A stretch of 64,000 bases of DNA from positions 1,240,001 through 1,304,000 of the forward strand of contig NZ_PEEU01000001.1 in the NCBI RefSeq assembly GCF_002754195.1, read 5' to 3'. The first letter of the stretch is position 1. Each line of letters begins with the position of its first letter. The notes below the pieces were generated by a model. That model did no database searches and was not told the origin of the DNA. It worked only from the letters and a program-made list of their open reading frames with translations. The translations under genes and the position numbers were made by a program. This document shows, piece by piece, positions 17,615 through 26,629 of this stretch. This stretch comes from Flavobacterium sp. 9. GTDB lineage: Bacteria; Bacteroidota; Bacteroidia; Flavobacteriales; Flavobacteriaceae.

Positions 17615-20065
17615 ATGAAAAAGGCTTTTTTAATAATTTTACTTTGCTTTAGTTCAATTTTCTTTTCATGCAAGAAAGATAAAAAGCAGGATCAAACGGC
17701 TTCAGAGACAGTTCAATCCACTGCTTCTGATTCAATTACCGATGATGGCTGGCCACGCGAAGCATCAAATAATGGTGCAAAACTGGTTTATTATCAGCCC
17801 CAGGTTGATGATTGGAAAGATTATAAAGAAATTACGGCAAGACTGGCCTTTTCACTGACTCCAAAAGACGGTAAAGAAGTCTTGGGTGTAGCCTCCTTAA
17901 AAGCGGAGACATTAATAGACAAAGATAACCGAAACGTATTTTTTAAAAATGTTCAGGTAACCGATGTCCGATTTCCTGCCCTCGACGAAAAAAAAGTTCC
18001 TGAAATGGAAAAGCTTTTTAAGGAAACACTGCCTAAAGGGGGCGATCCTATTTCGGTGGATCGTATTCTCGCAGATTTAAACCAAACCAAAAGTCCTTCT
18101 AAAGGAATTGCCGGCAAAAACGATCCGCCTGCGATTTTCTACAGTACAAATCCGGCAGTTTTGCTTATTGTGCAGGGAGAACCCGTTTTAGTGCCCGTAG
18201 AAAAAACAGATATTCAATATATAGTCAATACCAACTGGGATTTGTTTTTTGATAAAACCACAAAAGACTACTATTTGCTGGCTGACAATATCTGGGTTAC
18301 TTCAAAAACACTAGACGGGAAATGGGTCAAAACCACCAAACTGCCTGCTGGTTTGAGCAATCTTCCATCAGGTCAAAATTTTGATGATGTAAAAAAAGTG
18401 ATTCCGCCGCCGTCAGGAGGTACCGCTCCACAAGTTTTCTATAGTAACAAACCTGCTGAATTAATTGCGATCAATGGAACCCCGAAATTTATTAAAATAG
18501 AAGGAACGAAACTCTTATACATCGACAATACCGAAAATGATATTTTTGCCAGTGAAGGCGATGGTCAATATTATGTATTGTTATCCGGAAGATGGTTTAA
18601 ATCTGCAGCATTAACAGGACCGTGGACATACGCCGGAAACAATCTGCCGGCTGATTTTGCCAAAATCCCCAAAGATTCCCCAAGAGCCAATGTATTAGCC
18701 TCCGTACCGGGAACTCAGGAAGCCAGAGATGCTGTCATGTTGGCTCAGGTTCCTACAACAGCCATTATAAACAAAACTGATGCCGAAGCTAAAGCGAAAG
18801 TTACCTACGACGGAACACCTCAATTTAAGCCTATCGAAGGAACCAAAATGCAATATGCAAGCAACACTCAGGACAAGGTAATAAAAGTAGGCGATTTGTA
18901 TTATTTGTGTTTTCAGGCAGTTTGGTTCATGTCGACGAGCCCTAACGGGCCGTGGAAAACGGCCGATTCTGTACCTAAAGAAATCTACACCATTCCGCCA
19001 AGTTCCCCTGTATACAATGTAACCTACGTTACGCAGACAACAACCGATACAACCGTATCAAGCAGTACAACAGCCGGTTATTTTGGTGCCTTTATTATTG
19101 GTGCCACTGTAGGGGCTATATTGACTTACGGTACAGGATTCTACTATCCGCCATATGTATATTACGGAGGTTTATACCCAATTTACCGTCCTTGGCCTTA
19201 TACATACGGAGGCGGAGCAGTCTATAATCCATGGACGGGCGGCTGGGCGGCCGGAAGAAGGGTTTACGGACCTTACGGAGCTGCAGGCACATCAGCCTGG
19301 TATAATCCCGCAACAGGACGATACGGACGTTCTGCAAGTGTACAGGGCTGGTACGGAGGACGTACAGCAGCTAGTTCTTATAATCCCTGGACAGGAAATT
19401 ACACCAGAACCAATCAGGGGCATAATGCGTATGCACAATGGGGACACTCGGCAGCTACAAATGGCCGTCAGTGGGTACAGTTGGGACATGTTACTACAAG
19501 ACGCGGTACAGCAATTGGTTACGAAACTTCGGGAGGTCAAAAAGGCGTAATTACGCATCATAGAGGAGGAGGAACAACCATTCATACCAACAATAATGTA
19601 TATGCCGGACACGATGGACATGTTTATAAAAAAGATGCCAACGGAAACTGGAGTCACTATAACAATGGCAACGGAGGATGGACACAAGCCGGTAAACTTG
19701 GTTCGACAAAAAAAACAGGTTCACTCCCTGAGCGCAATAAACCCAACCAGAACCTTGGCGGAGCAGCACGTGCCGGTGAGGGAATCAAACGTGATAATTT
19801 GCATAAACCGGAGCAAAACTTGAGAGGTTCAACCCTTGTAGGTGATGGAATGCAGCATGATAATTTCCCTAAAGCCAATCAAACTCTTGGACAACGAGAT
19901 AAACCGCTGGGAGAAGCTGGTCGTACTGATATTACAAATGATCTTGATCGCTCGGAATTCTCGAGAGATCGCGGAGAATCACAAACCCGTAATTTTCAAA
20001 GAGAAGGAAATCGTTTAGGCGGTGGTAATTTTAGAGGTGGTGGCGGATTTAGAGGCAGAAGATAA
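17615..20065 (+). CDS. Large lipoprotein with three W-rich modules and Gly/Tyr-rich tail
   Basis: The frame opens at 17474 inside the preceding gene, but an ATG at 17615 begins a lipoprotein signal (MKKAFLIILLCFSSIFFSC19), so I use that start (816 aa). About residues 160-460 hold three related modules, each with a pattern like P-x-FYS..PAEL...G.P.FI.I.GT.L.YI.NT..D.....YYVL..GRWF.S..L.GPW. A hydrophobic segment (about 487-505) follows, then a Gly/Tyr/Pro/Trp-rich region and an Arg/Gly-rich C-terminus (GGGNFRGGGGFRGRR). I do not know a named function. It looks like a surface protein with ligand-binding repeats. Confidence 0.75.
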   Translation: MKKAFLIILLCFSSIFFSCKKDKKQDQTASETVQSTASDSITDDGWPREASNNGAKLVYYQPQVDDWKDYKEITARLAFSLTPKDGKEVLGVASLKAETLIDKDNRNVFFKNVQVTDVRFPALDEKKVPEMEKLFKETLPKGGDPISVDRILADLNQTKSPSKGIAGKNDPPAIFYSTNPAVLLIVQGEPVLVPVEKTDIQYIVNTNWDLFFDKTTKDYYLLADNIWVTSKTLDGKWVKTTKLPAGLSNLPSGQNFDDVKKVIPPPSGGTAPQVFYSNKPAELIAINGTPKFIKIEGTKLLYIDNTENDIFASEGDGQYYVLLSGRWFKSAALTGPWTYAGNNLPADFAKIPKDSPRANVLASVPGTQEARDAVMLAQVPTTAIINKTDAEAKAKVTYDGTPQFKPIEGTKMQYASNTQDKVIKVGDLYYLCFQAVWFMSTSPNGPWKTADSVPKEIYTIPPSSPVYNVTYVTQTTTDTTVSSSTTAGYFGAFIIGATVGAILTYGTGFYYPPYVYYGGLYPIYRPWPYTYGGGAVYNPWTGGWAAGRRVYGPYGAAGTSAWYNPATGRYGRSASVQGWYGGRTAASSYNPWTGNYTRTNQGHNAYAQWGHSAATNGRQWVQLGHVTTRRGTAIGYETSGGQKGVITHHRGGGTTIHTNNNVYAGHDGHVYKKDANGNWSHYNNGNGGWTQAGKLGSTKKTGSLPERNKPNQNLGGAARAGEGIKRDNLHKPEQNLRGSTLVGDGMQHDNFPKANQTLGQRDKPLGEAGRTDITNDLDRSEFSRDRGESQTRNFQREGNRLGGGNFRGGGGFRGRR

Positions 20066-20473
20066 AGCCTCAAAAAATGTGAATGTCACGGCTGGGGAAT
20101 TGTAGTCTGACAGACTCACAGTTACAGCCTAGTGTACTGCAGTGTGAAAATGATGAAAACTTGACCCACTGAAGGAGCAATTCATAGGCACATAGTGTCT
20201 TTAAGTGCTAGAAATTCAGTATTGACACGGTTACCGTAGTACTACTATTCAAATCAAAAGGAAGCACAAAAAAAATATGCAAAATTCTACCTGTTTCTAA
20301 ATGAAATAGCTCGTTTTTATGTCTTTTTTAAGCTGTCTGATAGTTTTTCTTTACAAATATTAACGTTTTGAAATCCCATGCCGTTGACTTGATAGGTCTA
20401 AAACCATTTTACTTTCTAACTATATTAACCAAATTATTTCTATTCAATAAAATTTTCTTAAAGTTGGTTCATT
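20066..20473. other. Intergenic, nothing recognised
   Basis: About 400 bp with no credible reading frame, RNA or repeat apart from the word CTTAAAGTTGGTTCA near 20459, which also occurs near 2665. Confidence 0.4.
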
Positions 20474-20782
20474 GTGATGAATAAACCCTTCCTGTGTGTA
20501 AACAAATTCCCCTTCTTTAGTTGCCTCCCGGACTCAATCTCATTTATAGAAAAAGCTACTTCTGATAATTATAATATCAATATTGCATTAATTGAAAATT
20601 GCATTGTAGATTATTCAGATTCTAAACATACTTATGAAGGTTCGTTTATTTCTTCTTATATTAGACATCTAATGGTTAAGAATAATAAATCTTTTGTTTT
20701 TGAATCCGTATTTAGTCACCCATCAAAAATTGCACAGCTTCAAGATGCAGTACTGACGAGTTTATGCTCAAAAATTTATTAA
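20474..20782 (+). pseudogene. Zeta-toxin/AAA-ATPase-like fragment
   Basis: A 102-aa frame. Its second half (YEGSFISSYIRHLMVKNNKS then FVFESVFSHPSKIAQL) matches the middle of the zeta-toxin-like AAA ATPases of Bacteroidota, where SFxFETVxSHPSK is conserved. The P-loop that should precede it is absent both in the frame and upstream, and the frame ends right after the motif where the family continues for about 100 residues. It is therefore truncated at both ends and surely inactive as an ATPase. Confidence 0.6.
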
Positions 20783-20922
20783 CTAAAAAAAGTCTTAAAT
20801 ATTATTGCTCTCAGTTTTGTGCCAAAATCTTCGCAGGAGTGATTTTACAAAACTATAAGCTCAGTAAAATCAATTGCTACCTAATTTAGGTTAGAAGCTT
20901 TATTAGATTTACTATCACTTTA

Positions 20923-21402
20923 TTAAATCAATCGAAATTTTTTTTTGTTTTTCGAGATCTTCCAGTTCATTTTTAATACATCTTCCAGAAATATTTTCAG
21001 GGTGTCAAACCTGTTGGGTTTCACAGCATAAAAAGTTGCACCAAGCTCCAATGCCTTTTCAATATCTTCCGGATCACTGCTGGTGGAAAGTATTATAACT
21101 TTTACATCCTTTATAGCTCCATCCTGTTTTCGTATTTGCTCAAGACAATCAAAGCCGCCTTTTTTGGGCATATTGATATCCAGGAAAATAACATCAGGCA
21201 GCGGATCGGATAAAGTATCAAGCATATCCATTAGCTGCATGCCGTCCTGAGCCTCCTTTAAAACGATAAAAGGGTCTACTTCAAGAATTGCATCTGTAAA
21301 AAGTGCTCTGTCATCTTCATCGTCATCAGCTATATAGATGTATCTGTGGGAATTTTGATTTACTGCAGCCATAACTAAACGTATTTTCGATTCCATAAAC
21401 AT
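20923..21402 (-). CDS. Single-domain response regulator (CheY/Rcp1-like)
   Basis: A 159-aa receiver-only protein: acidic pocket D26-D27 (IADDDEDD), phospho-acceptor D75 (VIFLDINMPK), switch Ser/Thr (IILSTSS) and conserved Lys in AVKPNRF. There is no output domain, so it acts by protein contact, usually with a histidine kinase or phosphorelay. An ATG at 21372 (MAAVNQNSHRYIYIADDD) is an alternative start and may be the true one. It has no kinase in its own operon; the nearest is the PAS kinase at 22633 on the other strand. Confidence 0.88.
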   Translation of the reverse strand: MFMESKIRLVMAAVNQNSHRYIYIADDDEDDRALFTDAILEVDPFIVLKEAQDGMQLMDMLDTLSDPLPDVIFLDINMPKKGGFDCLEQIRKQDGAIKDVKVIILSTSSDPEDIEKALELGATFYAVKPNRFDTLKIFLEDVLKMNWKISKNKKKFRLI

Positions 21403-21732
21403 AAGACAAGAATCTAAGAATCTGCAAATTTTATATTAGAATACAAGCTTTTACAAATTGATAAATGATCATATTATATCCGCGCAATAATTAATGATAA
21501 TGCAAATATAAAAAAAATTAAGAAAAATTAAGAAAAAACACACGAATTTAAAAATCAATAGTCACTGTTTATTATTAATCTTAAATTCAATGCTTTACAC
21601 GGGCAGTTACCCGTTAATTGACTGCTCAATGATAGGCATGTAAAATTGTGATTGTAGCGCTCGTGAAACTACTTAAAAATGATCTATACAATAAAAAAAT
21701 CTTCTTATCTTTAATTTAAAAACTATTATATC

Positions 21733-21936
21733 TTGGAAGTACCATCCGTTTTTTTCGACAAAAGACTTCATAAACTTGCCGAAAGTTACGGCAGGAACTT
21801 CACTTTAGAAGAGCTCATTGCACTGGTAAACCCGGGCTATAATATCTTTAAAACATTTACTGAAAATATTTCTGCACAAAGTGAAAACCATGCAACAATA
21901 TTAGAGGCCCTGATCCTGATGGATTATGAGGGTTAG
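21733..21936 (+). CDS. Possible small protein (67 aa), TTG start
   Basis: An open frame with no ATG. It begins at TTG and codes for VPSVFFDKRLHKLAESYGRN, then a plausible globular stretch with Leu/Ile/Ala bias. It was not recognised, and no promoter box is obvious. It may be the tail of an eroded gene, because the surrounding 700 bp hold no other intact gene. Confidence 0.25.
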   Translation: MEVPSVFFDKRLHKLAESYGRNFTLEELIALVNPGYNIFKTFTENISAQSENHATILEALILMDYEG

Positions 21937-22071
21937 TGGTTCTGAATTCAGCTACAAACCATAGCGCTATCACTGTAAAAGGCCTGCTCAGAATAAACAA
22001 AAGGGTATTGTGCAATTAATTTCTTTTTAGAAATTCCAAAAAAAAACGGCATAGAGAACCCTGCAAGGAAA

Positions 22072-22478
22072 ATGAATAAAGCTGCCAAAAAACTGATACA
22101 TCAATTAGCCAAAAACCCTAAGAAGCTGTTTTAATTGACAGTCTTGGAGCGCTGCTTACCGCTGTGTTATTATTGGTCATCCTGCAAAATTTCAACCGCT
22201 GTATCGGCATGCCAAAAACAGCCCTGAACCTTCTTTTGGTGGCAGCTCTCTGTCTTTTATTTTATTCGGCCGCCTGCTTTTTACTGCTAAAAGAAAAATG
22301 GAGCGTTTTTATCAGAATCATGGGTGCCGCCAACGCGCTCTACTGTTTGCTGACCCTGCTGCTTTTAATTGTGCATTACAAGCAGATCACCTATTTGGGT
22401 CTGGCTTACTTTTTAGGGGAAACAGCCATTATCCTGGGACTTGTTTGCATCGAGCTCAAAACAGCTGCCAAAATTTAA
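22072..22478 (+). pseudogene. Small 4-TM membrane protein with frameshift
   Basis: ATG at 22072 starts MNKAAKKLIHQLAKNPKKLF and then stops at TAA. The -1 frame, open from 22122, continues as LIDSLGALLTAVLLLVILQN and on through four hydrophobic helices to the stop at 22478. Adding one T to the TTTT run at 22128-22131 would join both parts into a protein of about 135 aa with a basic N-terminus followed by four TM helices, a form I recall from uncharacterised Flavobacterium proteins. Either a real frameshift or a sequencing error in a homopolymer explains it. A shorter product from GTG at 22164 is also possible. Confidence 0.6.
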
Positions 22479-22632
22479 ACAGGCACGCGTGAAAAACTTC
22501 GGCTGTCGTTTTTTTTAATACTCTTGCTTTTATATATTTATATTGTAATTATAAAACTCTTTGCCAAAGTAATGTAACGGCTATCAATTTTAAAAAATAT
22601 ATTTTAGCCAGACCAAAAACAAAAAACCCGCC

Positions 22633-24141
22633 ATGTACCAAAATATGACCCTCTTAAAAGATATAGTGGACAATACCCCATTGCCTATTGCAGTTTACAC
22701 AGGAGATCAGCTTAAAATAGAACTGGCCAATACCGCCATGATCAAGACATGGGGTAAAGGCGATGAGGTATTAGGGAAAAATTATACTGAAGTACTTCCA
22801 GAGATAAAAAATCAGCCTTTTTTTGACCAGGCCCTCACTGCCCTTAGAACCGGCATACCCTTTGATGCCAAAGATAAAAAAGTAGACCTTCTTATCGATG
22901 GGGTACTCAAAACACATTATTTCAACTATAGTTTTATTCCCCTTAAAGATGAGCAAGGCAATATTTACGGGGTCATGAATACAGGAGCGGATGTGACTGA
23001 CCTGCATTTGGCAAAACTGCAGACCCAAAGCGCGGAAGAAAGGCTCAGAATTGCCATTGAATCATCGGAGATGGGAACCTATGAAATAGATCTGGAGACA
23101 AAAAAAATAAAAACCTGCGGGAATTTCAACACTATATGGTCTATTGAATCGGATACTCCTAATGAAGAATTAATTGCAAAACTGCATCCTGAGGATCTTG
23201 AAGTACGCGAGAAAGCACATCAGCTGGCCGCGAAAACCGGAAAAATAAGTTATGAGGCCCGAATTATAAATGAGGACCAATCTGTAAAATGGACCAAGAT
23301 CAATGGAAAGATAATCAAAGATGAAAACGGTACGCCCACTACTATTATTGGGATTATCCAGGATATAAGCGATCAGAGAAAATTTGAAGAAGAACTCAAG
23401 AAACAGGTAGCCTACAGCACCGAAGAACTCAGAAGATCCAATGACGACCTGCTGCATTTTGCCAGTGTAGTGAGCCATGACCTGAGAGAACCATTGAGAA
23501 AGATTAAAATTTTCAATACCCTGCTGCAAAATGAAAAAGACACCAATTTTAATGAAAACTGCCAAAAATATCTCAGCAAAATAGATCAGTCCACCTCAAG
23601 GATGAACAATATCATCGAGGGGATTTTAAGCTATTCCACTATCGATAGAACCCAGCAGCCAATTGAAAGCATTGACCTGAGTGAAGTTATTGAGAATATA
23701 AAAACCGATCTGGAACTCATTATAAAAGAGAAGGGTGCGATACTCAATACGTGTGATCTTCCCCAGATAGAAGGTGCTCCCATTCTGATCACCCAGCTTT
23801 TTTACAACCTGCTGCAAAATGCACTTAAATTCTCCAAAGCAGACCAGCCTCCAAGGGTTATTATTACCTGCGAGACGACTGCTCTTGATGATAGGGAAGC
23901 TGTAAAAATTATCATCAAAGATAACGGCATCGGGCTTGATAGTGCTTTTGCCGAAAGGATTTTTATTGCCTTTGAAAGATTAAATTCCAAAGACAGGTAT
24001 GAAGGAAATGGCTTGGGCCTTGCACTCTGCCGAAAAATAGCAACAAGGCACGGGTGCACCATCACGGCAATGGGGGAAAAGGATAATGGAGCTGAGTTCA
24101 CCGTAACGCTGCCCCTAATACAGACAGCGGATACTATTTAA
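22633..24141 (+). CDS. PAS-PAS sensor histidine kinase, soluble
   Basis: A 502-aa kinase with no transmembrane segment. PAS 1 (about 10-125) and PAS 2 (about 133-250, ending IIGIIQDISDQRKFEEEL) are followed by a coiled linker, HisKA with phospho-acceptor H282 (SVVSHDLREPLRK), and HATPase_c (N box QLFYNLLQNALKFS, G1 DNGIGLD, G2 NGLGLALC). The domain order resembles cyanobacterial-phytochrome-like kinases whose partner is often a receiver-only regulator like the one at 20923. That pairing is inferred. Two intracellular PAS domains suggest a cytoplasmic signal such as redox state or a ligand. Confidence 0.9.
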   Translation: MYQNMTLLKDIVDNTPLPIAVYTGDQLKIELANTAMIKTWGKGDEVLGKNYTEVLPEIKNQPFFDQALTALRTGIPFDAKDKKVDLLIDGVLKTHYFNYSFIPLKDEQGNIYGVMNTGADVTDLHLAKLQTQSAEERLRIAIESSEMGTYEIDLETKKIKTCGNFNTIWSIESDTPNEELIAKLHPEDLEVREKAHQLAAKTGKISYEARIINEDQSVKWTKINGKIIKDENGTPTTIIGIIQDISDQRKFEEELKKQVAYSTEELRRSNDDLLHFASVVSHDLREPLRKIKIFNTLLQNEKDTNFNENCQKYLSKIDQSTSRMNNIIEGILSYSTIDRTQQPIESIDLSEVIENIKTDLELIIKEKGAILNTCDLPQIEGAPILITQLFYNLLQNALKFSKADQPPRVIITCETTALDDREAVKIIIKDNGIGLDSAFAERIFIAFERLNSKDRYEGNGLGLALCRKIATRHGCTITAMGEKDNGAEFTVTLPLIQTADTI

Positions 24142-24158
24142 AATTTTTATTTTATATC

Positions 24159-24344
24159 CTATTCTGCATTCTTATAAAATTCAATTTTACCTATTACATT
24201 GAAATCAAGGCCTTGTTTTACCTTTTCCAACTGTATTTCAAAATCAGCCTGGCATTAAATGGGTCCTGCAGTGAAATGAATTTCCTCAACACGATCAGTT
24301 TCACTGGCTAAACTGGTTTCTGTTAAAATTGCGTTTCCTTCCAT
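24159..24344 (-). pseudogene. Possible eroded small ORF with internal stop
   Basis: From an ATG at 24344 the frame reads MEGNAILTETSLASETDRVE, meets one TAA about 30 codons in, then continues as FEIQLEKVKQGLDFNVIGKI to a stop at 24159. The bias looks protein-like, but I do not recognise it. It may be chance. Confidence 0.2.
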
Positions 24345-24464
24345 TTTGTATCAAAAATGTTGTCAATATTTATTCCAATGGAAATCTTTTTGATCATCTT
24401 CAACCCAAACAAATAAAGAAAAGAATATGCAGAAGATTATACATATAACTTCATGTTACTTAAT

Positions 24465-24650
24465 TTTGCAATTTGATTTCCCTTTTTCAACTCCGTCTCA
24501 ATGAAAGATGCAAACTTATCACCCCAGCGCCAATAGTAGCATGATCAACATGAAATCCTTGCATTTTCATAATCTTAAACAACATCCCGATAGCTTCTAA
24601 ACCTAACCTTAAAATATACTGACTGCAATAATGGACATCGCATAGCAACG
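24465..24650 (-). pseudogene. IS6-family transposase N-terminal remnant
   Basis: Reading leftward and joining frames gives LLQSVYFKVRFRSYRDV, then KMQGFHVDHATI, then RWGDKFASFIETELKKG. In that order these match the N-terminus of IS6-type transposases (ILQxVYFxLRFSLSYRDVEEL, then GxxVDHATIxRWVxKFxPxIE). At least two frameshifts and one stop separate the parts, and the DDE core is gone. No IS ends were identified. Confidence 0.6.
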
Positions 24651-24676
24651 ACATTTCGCATTGATAAGTTTACGAA

Positions 24677-26623
24677 TTAAAAAAAGGTAATAATAAATTC
24701 GCTACGTCTGTTCATTTGGTGTTGTTCTTCCGTACATTTCACACCATCAGAACAACCATTTACAAGCTGGGTTTCTCCATAACCTTTTCCGGTCAATCTG
24801 TTTGGATCTATCCCTTTTTTAACAAGCCATTTTATGGTCGATTTCGCTCTTCTCTCTGATAAAGCTTCATTGTATTGGTATGTTGCTCTGCTATCTGTAT
24901 GCGAGCGGATATCAAGTTTCATGTTTAGATTGTTATTCAATACATCTAATACTTTTTCTAAATCCAAAGCCGTTTCAGTTTTGATATTTGATTTGTCCAA
25001 ATCGAAGTAAATCATTTTGATACCAAAACATTTTCCTAGATCATCACCAATGGTTACCTTACAGATAGCTTTATCCAAGGCAATTGGCAGACTTGTTTTT
25101 CCTGATACTTTTCCAATGTTTACAATAACTTCTTTGGTGGTGTACTCTTCTTTTTCAGCTCTTACATTATAAGTTTTTCCACATTCAACCGAAAAACTGT
25201 ACGAACCATTTAAATCTGAAATGGTGTTGTTTTTCATTACACCCTGACTGTCATATAAAATGACTTTTGTTCCTGGCAAAATAGCATTTGTTTCAGAGTC
25301 GGTAATGATTCCGTTGAACTCCTGAAGGCATTTAAGTCTTCGGGTTTCCAGAAATTTATAAATATCATCAGAACCCTGTCCGCCTTCTTTATTGGAACTA
25401 AAATAACCTCTTCGTGAAACGGGATCTATGCTATAAGCAAAATCATCTTTTGGAGAATTGATATCATCTCCAACATTCTGAATGTCGCTTATAGTTCCGT
25501 TATCTTCAATTTTACCCACAAAAACATCCAAACCTCCCAATCCGGAATGGCCGTCAGAGGCAAAATAGATTTCGTTTTCACTCGTTATATACGGAAATGT
25601 TTCTTTGCCTTCGGTATTTATTGTTTTTCCCAGATTCACAGGTATGCCGTATCCTCCAGTGCTATTGATACTCACTTTATAAATATCCGATTGTCCTACC
25701 GTTCCGGGCATATCAGAAGCAAAATACAAGGTTTTTTCATCAGGACTCAACGCCGGATGAGCCGTGCTGTAATTGTCACTGTCAAAAGGAAGTTCTGTTA
25801 CATTACCCCATTTATCATTTTCAAGAGTAGCTTTGTATACTTTTGTTAAAGTAATTTTGTTCTCATCTTTTCCTTTTTTGCCGTTTACGTAATTGTTTCT
25901 TGTAAAATATACCGTTTTGCCATCTTTGGTAAAAGCTGGAGATGTTTCATGAAATTTGGTATTGATGGTGGTTTTAAACTTGTTTACTTTAATACTTCCT
26001 CCGGTTGTTGGATCAACATCGGCAACATAAAGATTGGTAAAATATTCTCCTGTCCATTTGTGTTTGCGCTGAGAGAAGTTACCTGTATCTCTGGCTGAGG
26101 CAAAGTATACTTTATTGTCGTAAACAAAAGAACTGTAGTCTGAGTATTTACTGTTAATACCTGCATCTTCAATTTTATAGCGTCCTGAATTTTCTTTGAT
26201 CTTATCGAGATAATTGGCATTCTCCTTAAAAAGTTTTCCTCTGCCGTCGTTTTTGTATTTGTTGCTAAACTCATCCAGAATTTTATTTGCCTTAGCAGTT
26301 TGACCAGTTGATTTTAGAGACTGAGCATATCTGTAATAATATTCAGGCTCAACGTTTGTGCTCATCGCAAACAATTCGCCATACCATTTTACAGCACCAT
26401 CGAAATCAGAATTGAAATAATAGGAGTTGCCGAGTTTCTTCAACATATCCTCAGATTTGTATCCTTTTTCGGCTACGCGTTCATAGGTTTTAATTGCATC
26501 TATATAAGCATAGTTATCGTATTGTTTATCGGCAGAATTTATTTTTGCTTTTTGAGAATAACTATCAAATGAAAAAAAGCTTACAATTATAGAACAAAAG
26601 AGTATATAATTTTTCATAATCAT
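24677..26623 (-). CDS. OmpA-family protein with TPR, PD40 repeats and CarboxypepD_reg domain
   Basis: A 648-aa protein with signal peptide (about 1-23). Two or three TPR-like helices (about 25-140) are followed by a WD40-like PD40 propeller (about 155-420; repeated PALSPDEKTLYFASD-like blades), a carboxypeptidase-regulatory-like domain (about 435-515) and a C-terminal OmpA peptidoglycan-binding domain (about 530-648; IRSHTDSRATYQYNEALSERRAK). This architecture is typical of the T9SS/gliding accessory proteins encoded next to PorP/SprF. It begins 6 bp after the PorP/SprF stop, so they form one transcription unit and probably one envelope complex. Confidence 0.9.
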   Translation of the reverse strand: MIMKNYILFCSIIVSFFSFDSYSQKAKINSADKQYDNYAYIDAIKTYERVAEKGYKSEDMLKKLGNSYYFNSDFDGAVKWYGELFAMSTNVEPEYYYRYAQSLKSTGQTAKANKILDEFSNKYKNDGRGKLFKENANYLDKIKENSGRYKIEDAGINSKYSDYSSFVYDNKVYFASARDTGNFSQRKHKWTGEYFTNLYVADVDPTTGGSIKVNKFKTTINTKFHETSPAFTKDGKTVYFTRNNYVNGKKGKDENKITLTKVYKATLENDKWGNVTELPFDSDNYSTAHPALSPDEKTLYFASDMPGTVGQSDIYKVSINSTGGYGIPVNLGKTINTEGKETFPYITSENEIYFASDGHSGLGGLDVFVGKIEDNGTISDIQNVGDDINSPKDDFAYSIDPVSRRGYFSSNKEGGQGSDDIYKFLETRRLKCLQEFNGIITDSETNAILPGTKVILYDSQGVMKNNTISDLNGSYSFSVECGKTYNVRAEKEEYTTKEVIVNIGKVSGKTSLPIALDKAICKVTIGDDLGKCFGIKMIYFDLDKSNIKTETALDLEKVLDVLNNNLNMKLDIRSHTDSRATYQYNEALSERRAKSTIKWLVKKGIDPNRLTGKGYGETQLVNGCSDGVKCTEEQHQMNRRSEFIITFF

Positions 26624-26629
26624 TGTTTT

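Noticed and set aside
19155..19687. Several frames of 70-130 codons on both strands
   Set aside because: All are shadows caused by the Gly/Tyr-rich low-complexity tail of the lipoprotein at 17615.
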